DNA from: Bretschneidera sinensis | Taxonomy: Eukaryota > Streptophyta > Magnoliopsida > Brassicales > Akaniaceae | NCBI GenBank assembly: GCA_023935145.1 | Contig: CM043699.1 | Coordinates: 65,941,638 to 66,005,637, forward strand | DNA length: 64,000 bases | Reading direction: 5' to 3' | Shown: positions 34,487 through 46,511 of the stretch, in pieces | Position numbering within the stretch: position 1 is the first letter of the stretch | How the letters are laid out: every line of letters starts with the position of its first letter | Program-made: the position numbers and the translations under genes | Notes under the pieces: generated by a model | What the model saw: the letters and a program-made list of their open reading frames with translations, nothing else | Database searches by the model: none | Told to the model about the DNA's origin: nothing

Positions 34487-35379
34487 ACTGGGTAGAATTG
34501 TAATACCCATGTTCTTAAAGTAAGGGTAAACAAATAATTTGATAGATATCACATGGAATTAAAATAATATATAGATGAAAGATTTATTATTGAATAAAAT
34601 AATTCTTTAAAAAAAAAGTTTGGTGCAAACACCTGGAGTCCAGGTGTAAGATGCCCAACATGCAAAGAAATGCTTGTTGGACAGCACAATATGAGAAAAC
34701 GGTGGTGGCAGGGATAAGATTAATATAAAAAGTAATTTTTTTTTTCCTTACCAAATCCTGTTTCGTTTCTTTCTTTCTTCCATTCAAATTATTCTCTTTC
34801 TTTAAATGCTTAGGGACTCAAAGAAGGGTTGAAGTATTAAAATTTTGAAGAAGTTTACGGGAGAATTTTTAAGAGATTCAAGGGAAGCTTTAAGAAAAAC
34901 AAAAGCTGTTGACAATCAGCAATCAGGTGAAATTGCTGAGCTGAAAAAGAGTAGGAAAGACAATGTGGTGATCCACGAGTAGCTTTAAGTGCTACGTGGT
35001 TAGTTAGATTTACTTTTAGTAATCAAGATAAATATGAAATATATAGTGATGATATTTGAATTAATTATTGAACTACAATGATTAGATGATATACGAAAGT
35101 CGGTTGATTGATATGAGAAGTAATATTAATGAAATAATGAGTTTATGAAATATATAATGAAAATTTAAATGAAATTCTTAACAAGCTATGATTGATAACT
35201 CGATATGATATATAAGGAGATAATTTAATGAATATGATAAAAATAATAATTTTGAGAAAGAGTTGGATAGCTAAATTGAAAGTTTGAATGTATGCTTGTT
35301 TTCATATTATTGCTCATATGCATAAAATAAAAGACCAGGAAGGCAGCTAGTCTGTTTTTTTCATATTGTTATTCATATG

Positions 35380-35565
35380 CATGAAATAAAAAGAATCGGG
35401 AAGGCAACCGGTCTAAATGAAAATAAAAGAACCGAGAAGGTAGTCGATCTAAATGAAAATAAAAGAACCGGGAAGGCAGTCGGTCTAAATGAAAATAAAA
35501 GAACCAGGAAGGTAGCCAGTCTAAATGAAAATAAAAGAACCGGGAAGGTAGTCGGTCTAAGCTGA
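35380..35565 (+). repeat. 36-bp tandem repeat in the D 3' LTR
   Basis: Five diverged units of AAATGAAAATAAAAGAACCG followed by a variable GGGAAGGCAGTCGGTCT-like half. The period is a multiple of three, so it is open in several frames on both strands, but nothing suggests coding. Confidence 0.85.
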
Positions 35566-35663
35566 AATATGTTGACATGTGGGAAGACATTCCCAAATGA
35601 TAATATGAAATGAAATGATAATTTAAATTCATGCATTGCATTTGTTTTAAATATTGATTATTA

Positions 35664-36880
35664 TTTTTTTGATCTGTAAATAAACATGTATTGATTGATC
35701 AAAAATGTACAAAAAGCACTAGGCATACCCAGGAGATATACAAGTGAGGCATATACAACAAAACAGGAGGCTAATACAAAGCCTAAAGAACTAAACAAGA
35801 AAACCCAAACATGGGATCAACAAGTATCTAGCTGACCTTAACTTGCAGCCCTCACAAAAACAACCAACCAAAAGTTTACATGGGAGCAGACCATACCCAG
35901 GAAATACCCAATAAAGCAAAACAGTAAGGGGGAGCCAAACTGAACAATACAAACCAGGGCATACCCTGGGAAATACAAGGGAAACAAAGCAAGAAGGAGA
36001 ACCAAACACCACACATAAGGGGCAAGGAACCTTCTGGGTAGAATCTAAAGCAGTAGCCTATGCTCAGGGCAAGCAGCATATACAATTCTGTAGATGCCAG
36101 TCTGGATCTTCTTTACTATACTGGCAGGTGTGACAGGGGCCTTGTCAAAAATCTTGGCATTTCTAGCAAGCCAGATGTTGTAGACTGTGCTAGCAAGAGC
36201 TGACTTACTAGCCACAGCAGGGGGGGCAGTACCTTTCACTTTGAGTGTCCATCTAATGGCACTCTCAATTGTTATCATTTGCCTCCTGTTGCTCAGCCAT
36301 TTGATGATGGATTCCCAGATTTCCTTGCTGACTCTACAAGAGAAGAAGAGGTGCTCCTTGTTCTCTTCCTGGTCAGAGCATAGAGGGCACAGCTTGTCAT
36401 TACCTTCAAGATAAAGCTTATTTTTGGTAAGGAGCCTGTTCTTTATTGCCAGCCAAAGAATGAATGATTGTTTGGGAGGGCAGAGCCCATTCCATACCAT
36501 GGAAGCCCATCTGACATCATTGCCTTTCTGTCTCATTGCATTATACACTTTCTTAATGCTCAACTCATCATTCTGCTTCCACTCCATCAGCTTATTGGCA
36601 GCTTACAGGGAACAAGGTGGCTGTCCAGCCATCTCATCTCTGATTTCCAGAATCCTCTTCCAAAGAGGGGAGTGGCCCTTGCATGCCTTGACCATATGGA
36701 TTTGTGCACAAGGTTGTAATGTTGGACCCATTGGATCCATAGGGAGTCCTTTTTCATATGAATGTTCCACAAGACTCTTGTAAGGAGAGCTTTGTTCCAG
36801 GATTTGAGTTGCTTGAGATGCTAAAGTATCATTCTTGATTGTGAATTTATTGATAGACAAATGAGTCTCACAAAGAGGCA
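35664..36880 (-). mobile_element. 5'-truncated L1-type LINE in the D LTR
   Basis: A T run at 35664-35670 is the A tail on the minus strand. Upstream is a 3' UTR and the C-terminal end of ORF2. The 5' end is lost near 36880, as usual for LINE copies. D LTR sequence resumes after it. No clear target duplication was found, so the outer edge is approximate. Confidence 0.8.
36045..36772 (-). pseudogene. LINE ORF2 C-terminus (RT zinc-binding domain)
   Basis: The frame 36587-36045 holds a zf-RVT domain: WASMVWNGLCPPKQSFILWL, NRLLTKNKL, then CPLCSDQEENKEHLFFSC with C, C, H, C zinc ligands, then IWESIIKWL. The preceding stretch (36772-36587, KKDSLWIQWVQHYNLVHKSI) belongs to the same protein but is in another frame. 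RT and endonuclease are absent because of truncation. Plant L1 ORF2 nicks DNA and primes reverse transcription at the target. Confidence 0.85.
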
Positions 36881-37493
36881 GATATTATGAGAAAAAAATA
36901 CGATAGTATGATATAATAAAAATTTATTTGATTGATTGATTATATGCTGTGAACCTTGTAATGAGGTAAATAATGATGTCAAATTGATAATCTCAAGATG
37001 ATTAAATATATGAGAAGAAAAATTGATATTTTGATAATTAATTTAATATGAGATTGATAAATGGTGGAAAATTATAATAGAATATTATTATTGATTTATA
37101 TGAGATAATAGATGAATGATTATGGAAAGATTATTGGAAAGATTGAATGATTATTTGTGAAGAAATAGATGATTAATATTGGTGAGTGAGAAACGATTGA
37201 ATTATAAGATATGACTGGTAGTATACAAATCGAGTACTTCTAGTAAATTTAATTCATTTAACTTGTAAAGCTCACTCCTCATTGTTAAATAATTTCAGGT
37301 AGCGAGCACGACAGATAGAATTGTGAGCTAAGATTCAAACTGAATCATTTTTTGTGAGCCATGTGGTCCACATGCTCAAACTAGTGGAAAGAAAAAAAAT
37401 AATATTTATAAATATTCATGCATCATATGTTGTATATATTATTTCAGTTGAAATTTTAATAATGTAACTCCCTTGTTGAGGGTTGAGGATTGA

Positions 37494-37494
<1 letters not shown>

Positions 37495-37526
<32 letters not shown>
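37495..37526. repeat. GT/TA microsatellite
   Basis: A GTGTGTGT run followed by a TATATATA run in the D 3' LTR. Confidence 0.85.
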
Positions 37527-38705
37527 TCAGTTGATGTATGTTTTTTTATATTGTTGCATATATGTGTCGTGCCGGGATATCAAAATGTGACGACACCGTC
37601 TCGGGGGTGGCTAACACGTGATTGGTCATTACAAATGTCTCTCATAGGGCAATCACTTCAATGCATTAATGGAAAAGTAATTAGATGTATAATCATATAT
37701 ATAGTTTCATATCATTATAATGCCCCGTCATTGGAAAAATCATATAACAACGAGGACGTCTCCCAACGTATCTGTATGTCAATCATCAAAATACAAGTCG
37801 GATCATCCCCTACCCCTTACTAGGTAAGGTCCTTTCATCATTTGAATTCTCTTCTACCCCTTACTGGGATTCTCCCCTACCTTTTACTAGGCGAGATCAT
37901 CTCGTAGCATACATATTTATCTCGGATCCCTCCCTACCGCTTTTCGAGTCGAGTCCTCAACAACATAGATCTTCTCTTATAATATGTTAACCATATATAT
38001 AGCATGACAATGCATTCACCAAGGAACGAACATGCAAAGAAGCATTCATCAATCAAGTACATCACATTTTCATACCAATCCAATAATTCACATTCATCGC
38101 AATCATATGCATCACAATCTCATGGCAATCAAATCAATCACTTTCGTTACAACCAAACGCATCATGAAGTTTCAAACACAAACTGCATCAAGTTATTTCC
38201 ATACTAAACTCTCGTACATCCACATTTCTTATCATATGTATACCATTCTTATAACTCTATTATTTATGATTTCACAATCATATCATATTTTTATACTTTT
38301 ATTTCTATTATACAGTTTAACACACTTACTAAAGTAAGGTGGACTCACTTCTCGAATCGACTCCTAGTTTTGAGATGCTCCTTTATCTCTAACACGACCC
38401 TCCATTACACTTAACAAATATAAAAATTTAACAAATTTCCCAAGAAACACACTTACATAAATATAAAATGAACCAAGCTGTCTATTGCATAGAGGAAAAT
38501 AACTAGACTTTCAAATTTTCAACAAAACTTCCTTTTTTTCTAAATACTTTCCATAAACTTTAGTTTTAAAAGTTTATATGAAAAGATGTAGTATCTCTAA
38601 CACCATAAGGTTCATGTTTTTATCCTAAACAACTCATTAAATTGTTTTGAAAAGGTTTAGCATTAAAAAAGTATGAAAAGTTATTGTTTTGTGCGAAAAC
38701 AGAGT

Positions 38706-38872
38706 CCCACAGTCGACTGTCTAAATGGACAGTTGACTATCCGAGGTCCAAAGAGTTCAGATAACTTGGGCAGTTGACTGTGTAAATGGATAATTGACTG
38801 TCCTCATTACCTAGGCCTTTTTGTCCAGATGACAGTCGACTATCCACTCGGCATAGTCGACTGTTCACTAGG
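38706..38872 (-). promoter_or_regulatory. CAGTCGACTG motif cluster in LTR E1
   Basis: Six copies, two intact (ACAGTCGACTGT near 38709, TAGTCGACTGTT near 38854), the others decayed to TTGAC or CGACTAT. In element sense it lies downstream of the TATA-like box, in the R/U5 leader. The core is the same as in the Sirevirus array. Confidence 0.65.
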
Positions 38873-39631
38873 TTTCAGCACTTGAAACCCACAAAAATCT
38901 TCCTTTTCTTCTCCAAAACCCCTTTGATTCAACATAACACTCTTAAATCTTTTGAAACATAAGCTTTTGGGTGTTAAACATCGAATCTTTACATTGCCCA
39001 TAAGAGAAATCAAACTCAAAACTTCCAAATCAACGTATTTGGTTTCAAACCCATTTTTCTCAAACGTCTCTCAAGAACACTTGGATTTTGAAAATCCTAA
39101 CTCAAATCTTAACTAACTAAACTTACAAGATTAAACAAGAAGAAGTAAGGCAAAAGTTTTTATCTTAAGCTTTACCAAAAACTTCCATTTTCCTTCTTTT
39201 TCTCTTCTTCTTCTTCTTCCTCTATTTCTCTTTCTCTTATCTTCGTCTCCCTTTCTGTCCTTTCTAATGATTTCTCTCTCATTCTCTAGAAGGATCCACC
39301 ACATGCTGGTCCTTCTCTCCTCTCTCATATTTATAGAGAAAACTTTTTCTTTATTGTTTCATTTACACCTCTTTTTATTTTCTACCACAAGACTTTCCTA
39401 AACATAAAAGTATCCTTCAACTTTATAACTCTTTCATTACTTACCAAAATATTTTTAAAAACTTCAAAAGCTCCCCAGCACAAGTTTCTTAATACTAACT
39501 AACTTTATTTACTTGTCCCCAAGCTCTACACAACCAAGTGTAATTTATTTATTACTTAAAATTGAACAGGTACACACTTTCATGCGTCAAAGCAAAAACT
39601 ATGAAATTAAAATATCGATCATTACACCTTA

Positions 39632-40868
39632 TGTTTTGATTGAACTTCATCTAGACCGCTCTAAAGAAAAAGAAGTTCCATTTAAATTCCTCTAAATTAA
39701 AGGAGAGATTGAAAACAAGACCTCCTTAGCAGCTATCATCTTATGTTTGCTTTGTGTTTTTTCCATTCTTGACAAAGATACTGAACTCATACGTCTAAGA
39801 TTTTTTAAGGTGACAAGCTCCATGGCTTGTGGAAACTGTGTTTTTCCATTCCTAAGAAAGATATTAAACTCATATGTCTAGGAGTTTTAAGGTGGAAAGC
39901 TATATGGAATGGACATAAGTATAAGATCTCGTAATCCCTATCTTGGCTAGAATCTATAGAGGGTTGAATGCCATAGCTGCTTCATCGAATCAGAGCAAGT
40001 GTGAAGTTGCTTCCCTGCACATTAACTTAATGGTTTACTTGAAGAATACTTCATAACTCGTTTTTTGGGGAGCTGCTCATTGAGCTTTCCACGGATGATC
40101 AAGTACTCTGGCGAAGGGGTTGTAAAGTATTTTGATGAAATAGAAGCCAGAAAGCTTTTGAGGTCCACTTGAGGAGTTAAGCTACATCTTCTTGCTCTAA
40201 CAAAGTAACATAGAGAGGTTCTTATATATGATACACAATTGTCTCTTAGTCAAAAGTAGTATTTTATAAGCCAACTTTCTAGATATTTAGCCTTTCGACG
40301 TAGAAACTTGTGCATTATAGAATGTTATAGTCCTTATCACATCAGTCACCAGTTTGGGTTTCATCAAAACATCCTAAAGGATCTTATAAAAGATGTTTGC
40401 ATTGTGATTCTAGAGAAAGTGTTGTTATTTTGGTGCCAATGCTTTTGTCTTTAAACAAGGTCCAAGTTCCTTGTATTGACTTGCCCTGCTAGGGTAATAG
40501 AACCTTGTACCTTGACTTATGGACAACAACGATCAATAGAGTTCTTCACAAGTGAGAGTGATTGCTATTATAATAATGTTTGTACAAGTAACCCAATGCA
40601 TAGACCAAAGCGAGCTCATAAAGAAACAATGACAAAAGGAAAGGGGCCTAAAAAATTATCCATGGTAATTTAAAATGGCACAAATGAATCCCCTGATGTT
40701 GACTCACCTTTTGAGGGAATACTTAGTCAACACCCTACTTTTGCAAAAACAAAAGATGTCGCATCTTCTGACGGTTTAGATGATACAAGTAAAGGTGATT
40801 CGGATTGTTACTAGTGTCGCAAGAAGCAAAAGAAAGATCCAAACATTAAAAATTATAGTAGAAAGATG
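39632..40868 (+). pseudogene. Plant mobile domain (PMD) gene fragment, part 2
   Basis: Continues part 1 across E1. It reads VLIELHLDRSKEKEVPFKFL, then SLAAIILCLLCVFSI, LIRLRFFKVTSSMACGN, GLNAIAASSNQSKCEVA in shifting frames, then ECYSPYHISHQFGFHQN near 40320-40370, matching the RVARQFG-type end of PMD proteins. A basic tail (HRPKRAHKETMTKGKGPKK) is open in 40570-40673. Stops and frameshifts make it a pseudogene. PMD proteins act in the nucleus in gene and transposon silencing; whether this was a host gene or transposon cargo is unclear. Confidence 0.65.
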
Positions 40869-41151
40869 ATATCATAATCAACTTGATGTATTAGCATATC
40901 AATAATTATAACAATAATAAACACAAATGAATATACAACCTCATTTCTCATCATTTCATTTCTTTCTTTCATATCTCATCATTTTTGCATTTCATTCATA
41001 CCATTCTCTGGCACAACTTCTAGGGACATCTCCCTACCAGTCGACATGTTTCATCTAGATTAGATGGTCTATTCTATGCATATGTCAATTACACACAAGT
41101 AGACATATCACATCAACATAGAATTCAGAAGTAAGTTTCTTTCATGAAAAC
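40869..41151 (-). repeat. Chromovirus LTR remnant F, left part
   Basis: Reverse-oriented match to the middle of the D 3' LTR (compare 35540-35640). It is cut by C; the last five bases, AAAAC, are the C duplication. Its left end is truncated or undetectable, so the boundary with the PMD fragment is approximate. Confidence 0.55.
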
Positions 41152-41924
41152 TATTGGTATTTATCTAAGGATTAAACGGGTTGAAGAGGAGCTTCAACAG
41201 CCTGGTGTGTGCTATGGCCCAGCCTTGGTGCGTCGCGGCCTCCAGCAGATGAACTTTTGTTATGCACGCGGCGTCAGGCACACCTGATGCCTTTTGTTAT
41301 GCACTTTGGAATGGTGCATGGGACTTGGTTAAAATGCACAGGATTACTTAGATGAGTTGGAAGGCCATGATTGTTTGGTCCTCAAGATCTAAGGGTTGAA
41401 ACTGACTTCAAGATTGGTTCAAGAAGTGGTTGCACTATATAAAGGATCATCTAGGAGCAATATCAAGCATGATGTGTAAGAGTGCAAAGACACTAAACAC
41501 AAGAGAGACACAAGAAGGGGTCTCATTCTAAGAGTGGCTGGTGTTGAGAGAGATAGACTCTCAAATCTTCAGAAGTGTCTCAAGTGAGAGAGAGCAATCA
41601 AGAAGTGGGGTTCAAGGGCTTTGTAATTGGAATTTTCTTGAGGAAAATTCTAGGGAAACACTTAGTTCTTATCTCTTTCTTTTCTCTTCTTTCATGTATC
41701 AAGAATAAGAGGGTTCTTGAGGAGGTGTTGCTGTAATTGTAAGAACTCCATTGATTTAGTGCAGAAAGCTCGGAGGAGCTCACGGGGACGTAAGCATTTG
41801 CCAAACCTGGATAACAACTGCTTGTGTTCTATTTTTGATTGGTCTGATTGTTGTTTATTACAAGTCATTCTAGACTTGGGTGTTTGAAGGTCACCACCTG
41901 GGATTCCTAAGGTGACTTTCAACA
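41152..41924 (+). repeat. 5' LTR of copia C
   Basis: Starts TATTGGTAT where the 3' LTR has TGTTGGTAT and ends CTTTCAACA. The TATA box ACTATATAAAGG is at 41434-41445, with a GC-rich stretch (about 41205-41295) upstream. It lacks about 95 bp of GC-rich repeats present in the 3' LTR. Confidence 0.9.
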
Positions 41925-41925
41925 G

Positions 41926-41937
41926 TGGTATCAGAGC
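41926..41937 (+). other. Primer binding site of copia C (initiator Met)
   Basis: TGGTATCAGAGC one base after the LTR end; it repeats imperfectly at about 41947. Confidence 0.88.
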
Positions 41938-42163
41938 TACAACAGTGGGTATCAGAGTTGAACAGGGGGTATTGGAGCAAGACTCCAAGAATCGAAGCAA
42001 ACTTCTTAGGAGATTCAAGAACGGTGCTAGGATCAAGATCTGATCGGGTTCTTGAGGGATTCAAGAATGGTATTGGGATCAAGATTTGATCGTGTTCTTA
42101 AGATTTAGAAGTTTAGGAAAGCAATTGTGGGTGCTGCATAAATCTTGGGATTTTCTCCGCAAG

Positions 42164-43030
42164 ATGGGTTCAAAATTCATTGTTGAAAAGTTATATAGAA
42201 AGGGAGACTTTGTCCTTTGGAAGCAGAAAATCAAGGTGGTTCTTATGTAACAAAAGGTGGACTTGGCTATTGGGGAAGATGATGATTTTCTAGCAAGTAT
42301 CACGGAGCTTCAGCGGAATAAGATGAAGAAGATGGCATACAGTACCATCTTTCTACACATGTCGGATTGTGTCACAAGGGAGTGCGGAGATTCGGAAGAT
42401 CCAGCTGTCATTTGAAAGAAACTAGATGAGTTATTTCTTACCAAGACTCTCCCTAATAAGATTTATCTTCTGAAACGTATCTTTGCTTTTAAAATAGATC
42501 CTAATAAAGAGTTGCAAGATAATCTTGATGTGTTTAATAAACTAGTTCAAGATTTGACTAGTTGTCGTATAACATTCCCGGATGAACAATTGGCTGTTAT
42601 ATTGTTGAATTCTCTTCGAGATTGTTTTGAAAGCTTGATTAATGCTATCGAATATGGAAGAGATACACTAACTAAGAAAATTGTGATCAATGCTATAAGG
42701 GCTCAAAGCCAAGATGAGGGAATGATCAAGTGAAGAAGGGTTGTTCGTTAGAAGAAGGCCTGCAACTCAGTATTGCAGCAACATATATGGCTACTATCGG
42801 GATAAACCACAGGGTAGAGGACAAAGCCATGGGATACCGTACTCTAAACCGAGATTTGGAGGAAAGAGATGCTACTACTACCATAAGAAGGGTTATTTCA
42901 TGAAAGATTGCAGGAAGATGATGAAGGATGAGAGAGGAAGAGGCCATACCAATAATGAGGAGGCTTTGGTTGCCAAGGGAGAACAACAAGATGATGTTCT
43001 TGTTGTGTTCTCAAATATGAGCAGGAGGCA
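42164..43030 (+). pseudogene. gag: Copia C gag, broken
   Basis: Starts MGSKFIVEKLYRKGDFVLW at 42164 and stays in frame, with two stops, to 42733 (LQDNLDVFNKLVQDLTS, LLNSLRDCFESLINAI). A one-base shift moves to the frame from 42741, which contains GRGQSHGIPYSKPRFGGKRC and the zinc knuckle CYYYHKKGYFMKDC, in which the second Cys is Tyr. It retains the central segment that B has lost. Confidence 0.85.
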
Positions 43031-45877
43031 AGGTAGGGAGAAATGGATATTGGATTTCGGGTGCACTTATCACATGTTTCCTCACAGGGATTGGTTCAAG
43101 AATTTCAAGGAAACCAATGATGGAAAAGTTTTCTTGGGGAATGATACTTCTTGCCAAGTGAGGGGGATAAGAGACATCCAATTGAGGATGTTTGATGGAA
43201 TTACAAGGCTGCTGAGGAATGTGAGATATCTTCCAGATTTGAGAAGAAATTTGATCTCATTGGGGCAGTTAGATTCCATAGGATACACATACAAATTAGA
43301 AGGAGGAAAGATCAAGGTAACCAAGGGATCTTTGATAGTGATCAAAGCAGCAATGAAGGATGGTCTCTCTGAGATGATCGGAGACACGGACATCAAGGAT
43401 TAAGCAGCAAGCTTGATGGCTGAGATAGATAAGGCAGCTCTTTGGCACAATCATTGGGGACATATGAGTGAAAAGAGCCTACAAGTTCTCAGCAAGAATG
43501 GTTTACTTGATGGTGACAAGGTAGAGAAACTTGATTTCTACGAATGTTGTGTTCTTAGGAAACAACATCGGGTCAACTTCAACACTGGAGTGCACAAGTC
43601 TAAGGGCGTTCTTGACTACATTCATGCGAATCTTTAGGGACCAGCAAGAACACCAACACAAGGAGGTAATCTTTACTTTCTGTCTTTAATTGATGATTAT
43701 TCAAGAAAGGTTTGGGTTTATTTGCTTAAAAATAAATCAGAAGCTTTGAATAAGTTTGTAGTGTGGAAAAAGTTGCTGGAGACTCAAACGGGTAAAGTAG
43801 TTAAGGTTTTACGAACGAATAATGGCTTAGAATTTTTTAATAAGGATTTTGATAAATTCTATGAGTTAAATGGGATTCTAAGACATAGAAAGGTTGTGAA
43901 AACCCCTCAGCAAAATGGAGTTGCTGAGAGGATGAATCCCTTATGGAAAAGGTTAAATGCATGCTAATTAGTTTCGGGTTACCCAAATGTTTTTGGGGGG
44001 AAGCTGTGTCTACTGTTGCGTAATTGGTTAATAGATCACCCTCTAGAGCTTTGGATCTCAAGACTCCCAAAGAGATGTGGAGTGGTAAACCCCCTAAGTT
44101 GAACAACCTTAGGACTTTTGGATGTGTTGCGTTTGCACATCAAAAGGATGATAAACTTAGCCCAAGGTCTAGAAAATGTGTGTTTCTAGGATATGGTGAA
44201 GGGGTTAAGGGGTATAGGTTGTGGTCCTTAGAGCAAAAAGGAACTAAACTCATAATAAGTAGGGATGTCATTTTTAATGAGCATTTATTTCCCTATTTAG
44301 AGAAAACTAACCCTGCAGGGGATAGTGGGCAAACCAGCCCAGTATTTATGGAGCATAGCATCAAGGAAAATTTAGTTCAGGTAGAGCAAGGAAGGCAAGA
44401 GGGTTCAGACCAGGTAGAGCCCATTGATGAAGGCCAAGCTCAAGACACTCAAGAGGAGGTTGAACTAGAAGGGTATTATGCAGCAAATCAGAATGATTAT
44501 CAGCTCACAAGGGACTGGGAAAGAAGACTGGTCAGACCACCTTTGAGATATAGTTTTGCGGATAATAATGTAGCAGCTCCCTATTTAGAAGGAGGGAGTG
44601 AACCAGAAACTTACATTGATGTCATGGGATGTAAGAATTCGTCAAGATGGAAGCTAGCTATGGAGGAGGAAATGCATTCTTTGAGGAAGAACAACTCTTG
44701 GGAATTGGTGCACATTCCAGGAAAACAGAGAGTTATGGATTGTAAGTGGATTTACAAGATCAAAGAAGGGAACACTCCAAACGATGAAGTCCAGTATAAG
44801 GCTAGGCTGGTGGTGAAGGGGTTAACACAAAGAGAAAGCATAGATTTCATAGAAATTTTCTCACCGGTTGTGCCCAAGGAGGAGGAAATGGTGATTATCC
44901 TCATCTATGTCAATAACATGCTGTTGGTTGGGAGCAACAGGGAGAAGATAGGAAGGTTGAAGTCTCAACTTAGTTCAGAGTTTGAGATGAAGGATCTTGG
45001 CCATGCACAGAAGATCCTTGGGATGAGTATAATTTGGGAAAGGGAGAGAAACAGGTTGAAGCTTTCTCAGTCTTCCTACATAGAAAATATGATATCTAAG
45101 TTTTCTATGGAAGATAGTAAACCAGTGAAGATTCCCCTTATTGGTCATTTCAAGTTCTCTAGTGATCAATGTCTGAGATCGGATAAGGAGAGGAAAGAAA
45201 TGGAAAAGGTCCCTTACTCTAGTGCGGTTGGATCTGTAATGTTCACTATGGTAAGCACTAGACCCGACATTGCTCATGCAATTAGTGTTCTTAGCAGGTT
45301 TATGAGTAATCTTGAAAAGGAGCATTGGCTTAGGATGAAGTGGTTGCTGAGGTACTTGAAGGGAAGCCCAGATGTGGGGCTTATTTATGAGAAGAGGGGT
45401 AAGTCCATCTGTCTAGAAGCTTATACTAATTTAGACAATAGAGCAAACTGAGATAAAAGAAGATTGATTACCTCCTACTTCTTCAACTTAAATGAATGTT
45501 GTATAAGTTGGAAGGCTCAGTTGCAACTGGTAGTAGCACTCTCAACAATCGAGGCTCAGTACATAGCGGTAACGAAAGCCATTAAGGAAGCTATGTGGTG
45601 CAAAGGGTTGTTGGAAAAGTTGAAGGTCCTAAGAGAGAAGGTGGTGGTGTATTCGGATAGCCAAAGTGCATTGCATTTGTGCAAGAATCTGGTGTTCCAT
45701 GAGAGGACAAAGAATATGGATGTTCGGTATCATTTCATTCGGGAAAATGTTACGGAAGGATGCATTCATGTCGACAAAGTAGCCATGGAAGAAAATCTTG
45801 CAGATTTAGGCACCATAGTTCTACCTCTAAGCAAGTTCAATCATTGCCTTGGACTTCTTAGGATTGGAGTCAGATGA
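43031..45877 (+). pseudogene. pol: Copia C pol, RT core missing, catalytic residues altered
   Basis: Protease reads WILDFGCTYHM (DFG in place of DSG). Integrase follows the zinc finger (HWGHMS, ECCVL) with HANL-stop and LRTNNG where HADLWGP and LRTDNG occur in relatives, then TPQQNGVAER. A frameshift near 43940 leads to the long frame 44024-45451. There RT begins (WELVHIPGKQRVMDCKW, KARLVVKG), jumps from FSPVV to ILIYVNNMLLVG, and ends in SRPDIAHAI-type sequence. RNase H runs to 45877 (STIEAQYIAV, SDSQSALHLCKN). About 100 residues of RT palm are absent and YVDD reads YVNN. Confidence 0.9.
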
Positions 45878-45943
45878 TATGGTGACTTAAGTTGAGTTTG
45901 GATCCTGAGTTCTCTGCAAAATGGGTTCGAGTTTAATCACTTA

Positions 45944-45958
45944 GACAAAGGTAGAGAT
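45944..45958 (+). other. Polypurine tract of copia C
   Basis: ACAAAGGTAGAGAT directly before TGTTGGTATTTG. Copia B has the decayed equivalent on the minus strand at about 2058-2072. Confidence 0.75.
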
Positions 45959-46511
45959 TGTTGGTATTTGTCTAAAGATTAAATGGGTTGAAGAGGAGCT
46001 TCAGCAACCTGGTGTGTGCTGCGGCCCAGCCTTGGTGAGCCGCGGCCTCTAGCAGATGGGGAAGTCTTGGGAGGTGCGCGCCGTAGCATAGGGTGGTGTG
46101 CGCCGTGGCCTCCAGCAGTTGGGGGACTTGTGCCCTGTGTGCGCTGTGGCCAGCCCTGTTTTGGGCCACGGTGCCAGGCACACCTTATGTCTTTTGTTAT
46201 TCACTTTGGAATGGTGCGTGCGACTTGGTTAAAACGTACAGGATTACTTAGATGACTTGGAAGGCAATGATTGTTTGGTCTTCAAGATCTAAAGGTTGAG
46301 ACTGACTTCAAGATTGGTTCAAGAAGTGGTTGCACTATATAAAGGATCATCTAGGAGCAATATCAAGCATGATGTGTAAGAGTGCAAAGACACTAAACAC
46401 AAGAGAGACACAAGAAGGGGTCTCATTCTAAGAGTGGCTAGTGTTGAGAGAGAGAGACTCTCAAATCTTCAGAGGTGTCTCAAGTGAGAGTGAGCAATCA
46501 AGAAGTGGGGT
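45959..46511 (+). repeat. 3' LTR of copia C, left part
   Basis: Matches the 5' LTR from its start to GAAGTGGGGT, then I begins. It contains additional GTGCGCGCCGT and CCGTGGCCTCCAGCAG repeats (46020-46180) missing from the 5' LTR. Confidence 0.88.

Larger units (their letters stand above)
29752..37633 (+). mobile_element. Element D: Ty3 chromovirus (Tekay/Del-like), degenerate
   Basis: A 5' LTR remnant (29752-29873), an initiator Met-type primer site, gag, pol with a C-terminal chromodomain, and a 3' LTR (34499-37633) holding a LINE. Both LTRs start TGTAATACCC. It lies in E1: E1 sequence resumes after 37633. A target duplication is not clean (ACATG against AAATG at best). Confidence 0.85.
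34499..37633 (+). repeat. 3' LTR of chromovirus D, interrupted by a LINE
   Basis: Starts TGTAATACCC after a GGGTAGAAT purine-rich end and ends GGTCATTACA. Removing the LINE leaves about 1.9 kb. It includes a 36-bp minisatellite (35380-35565) and a TA microsatellite (37505-37526). F at 40869 and 53277 is a reverse-oriented relative. Confidence 0.78.
29040..39626 (-). repeat. Solo LTR E1 (long-LTR Ty3 family E), interrupted by D
   Basis: Runs TGTAATAACCCATCC (29040) to TCGATCATTACA (39626) with CCTTA on both sides (29035-29039 and 39627-39631). D occupies 29752-37633; removing it leaves about 2.7 kb, the same as E2 and E3. A minus-strand TATA-like CTATAAATA lies near 39333. A CT-rich tract (39190-39260) and a CAGTCGACTG cluster (38706-38872) lie downstream of it in element sense. 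Confidence 0.88.

Noticed and set aside
35369..35641. Open frames over the 36-bp repeat in the D LTR
   Set aside because: The repeat period is a multiple of three, which keeps several frames open by chance on both strands.
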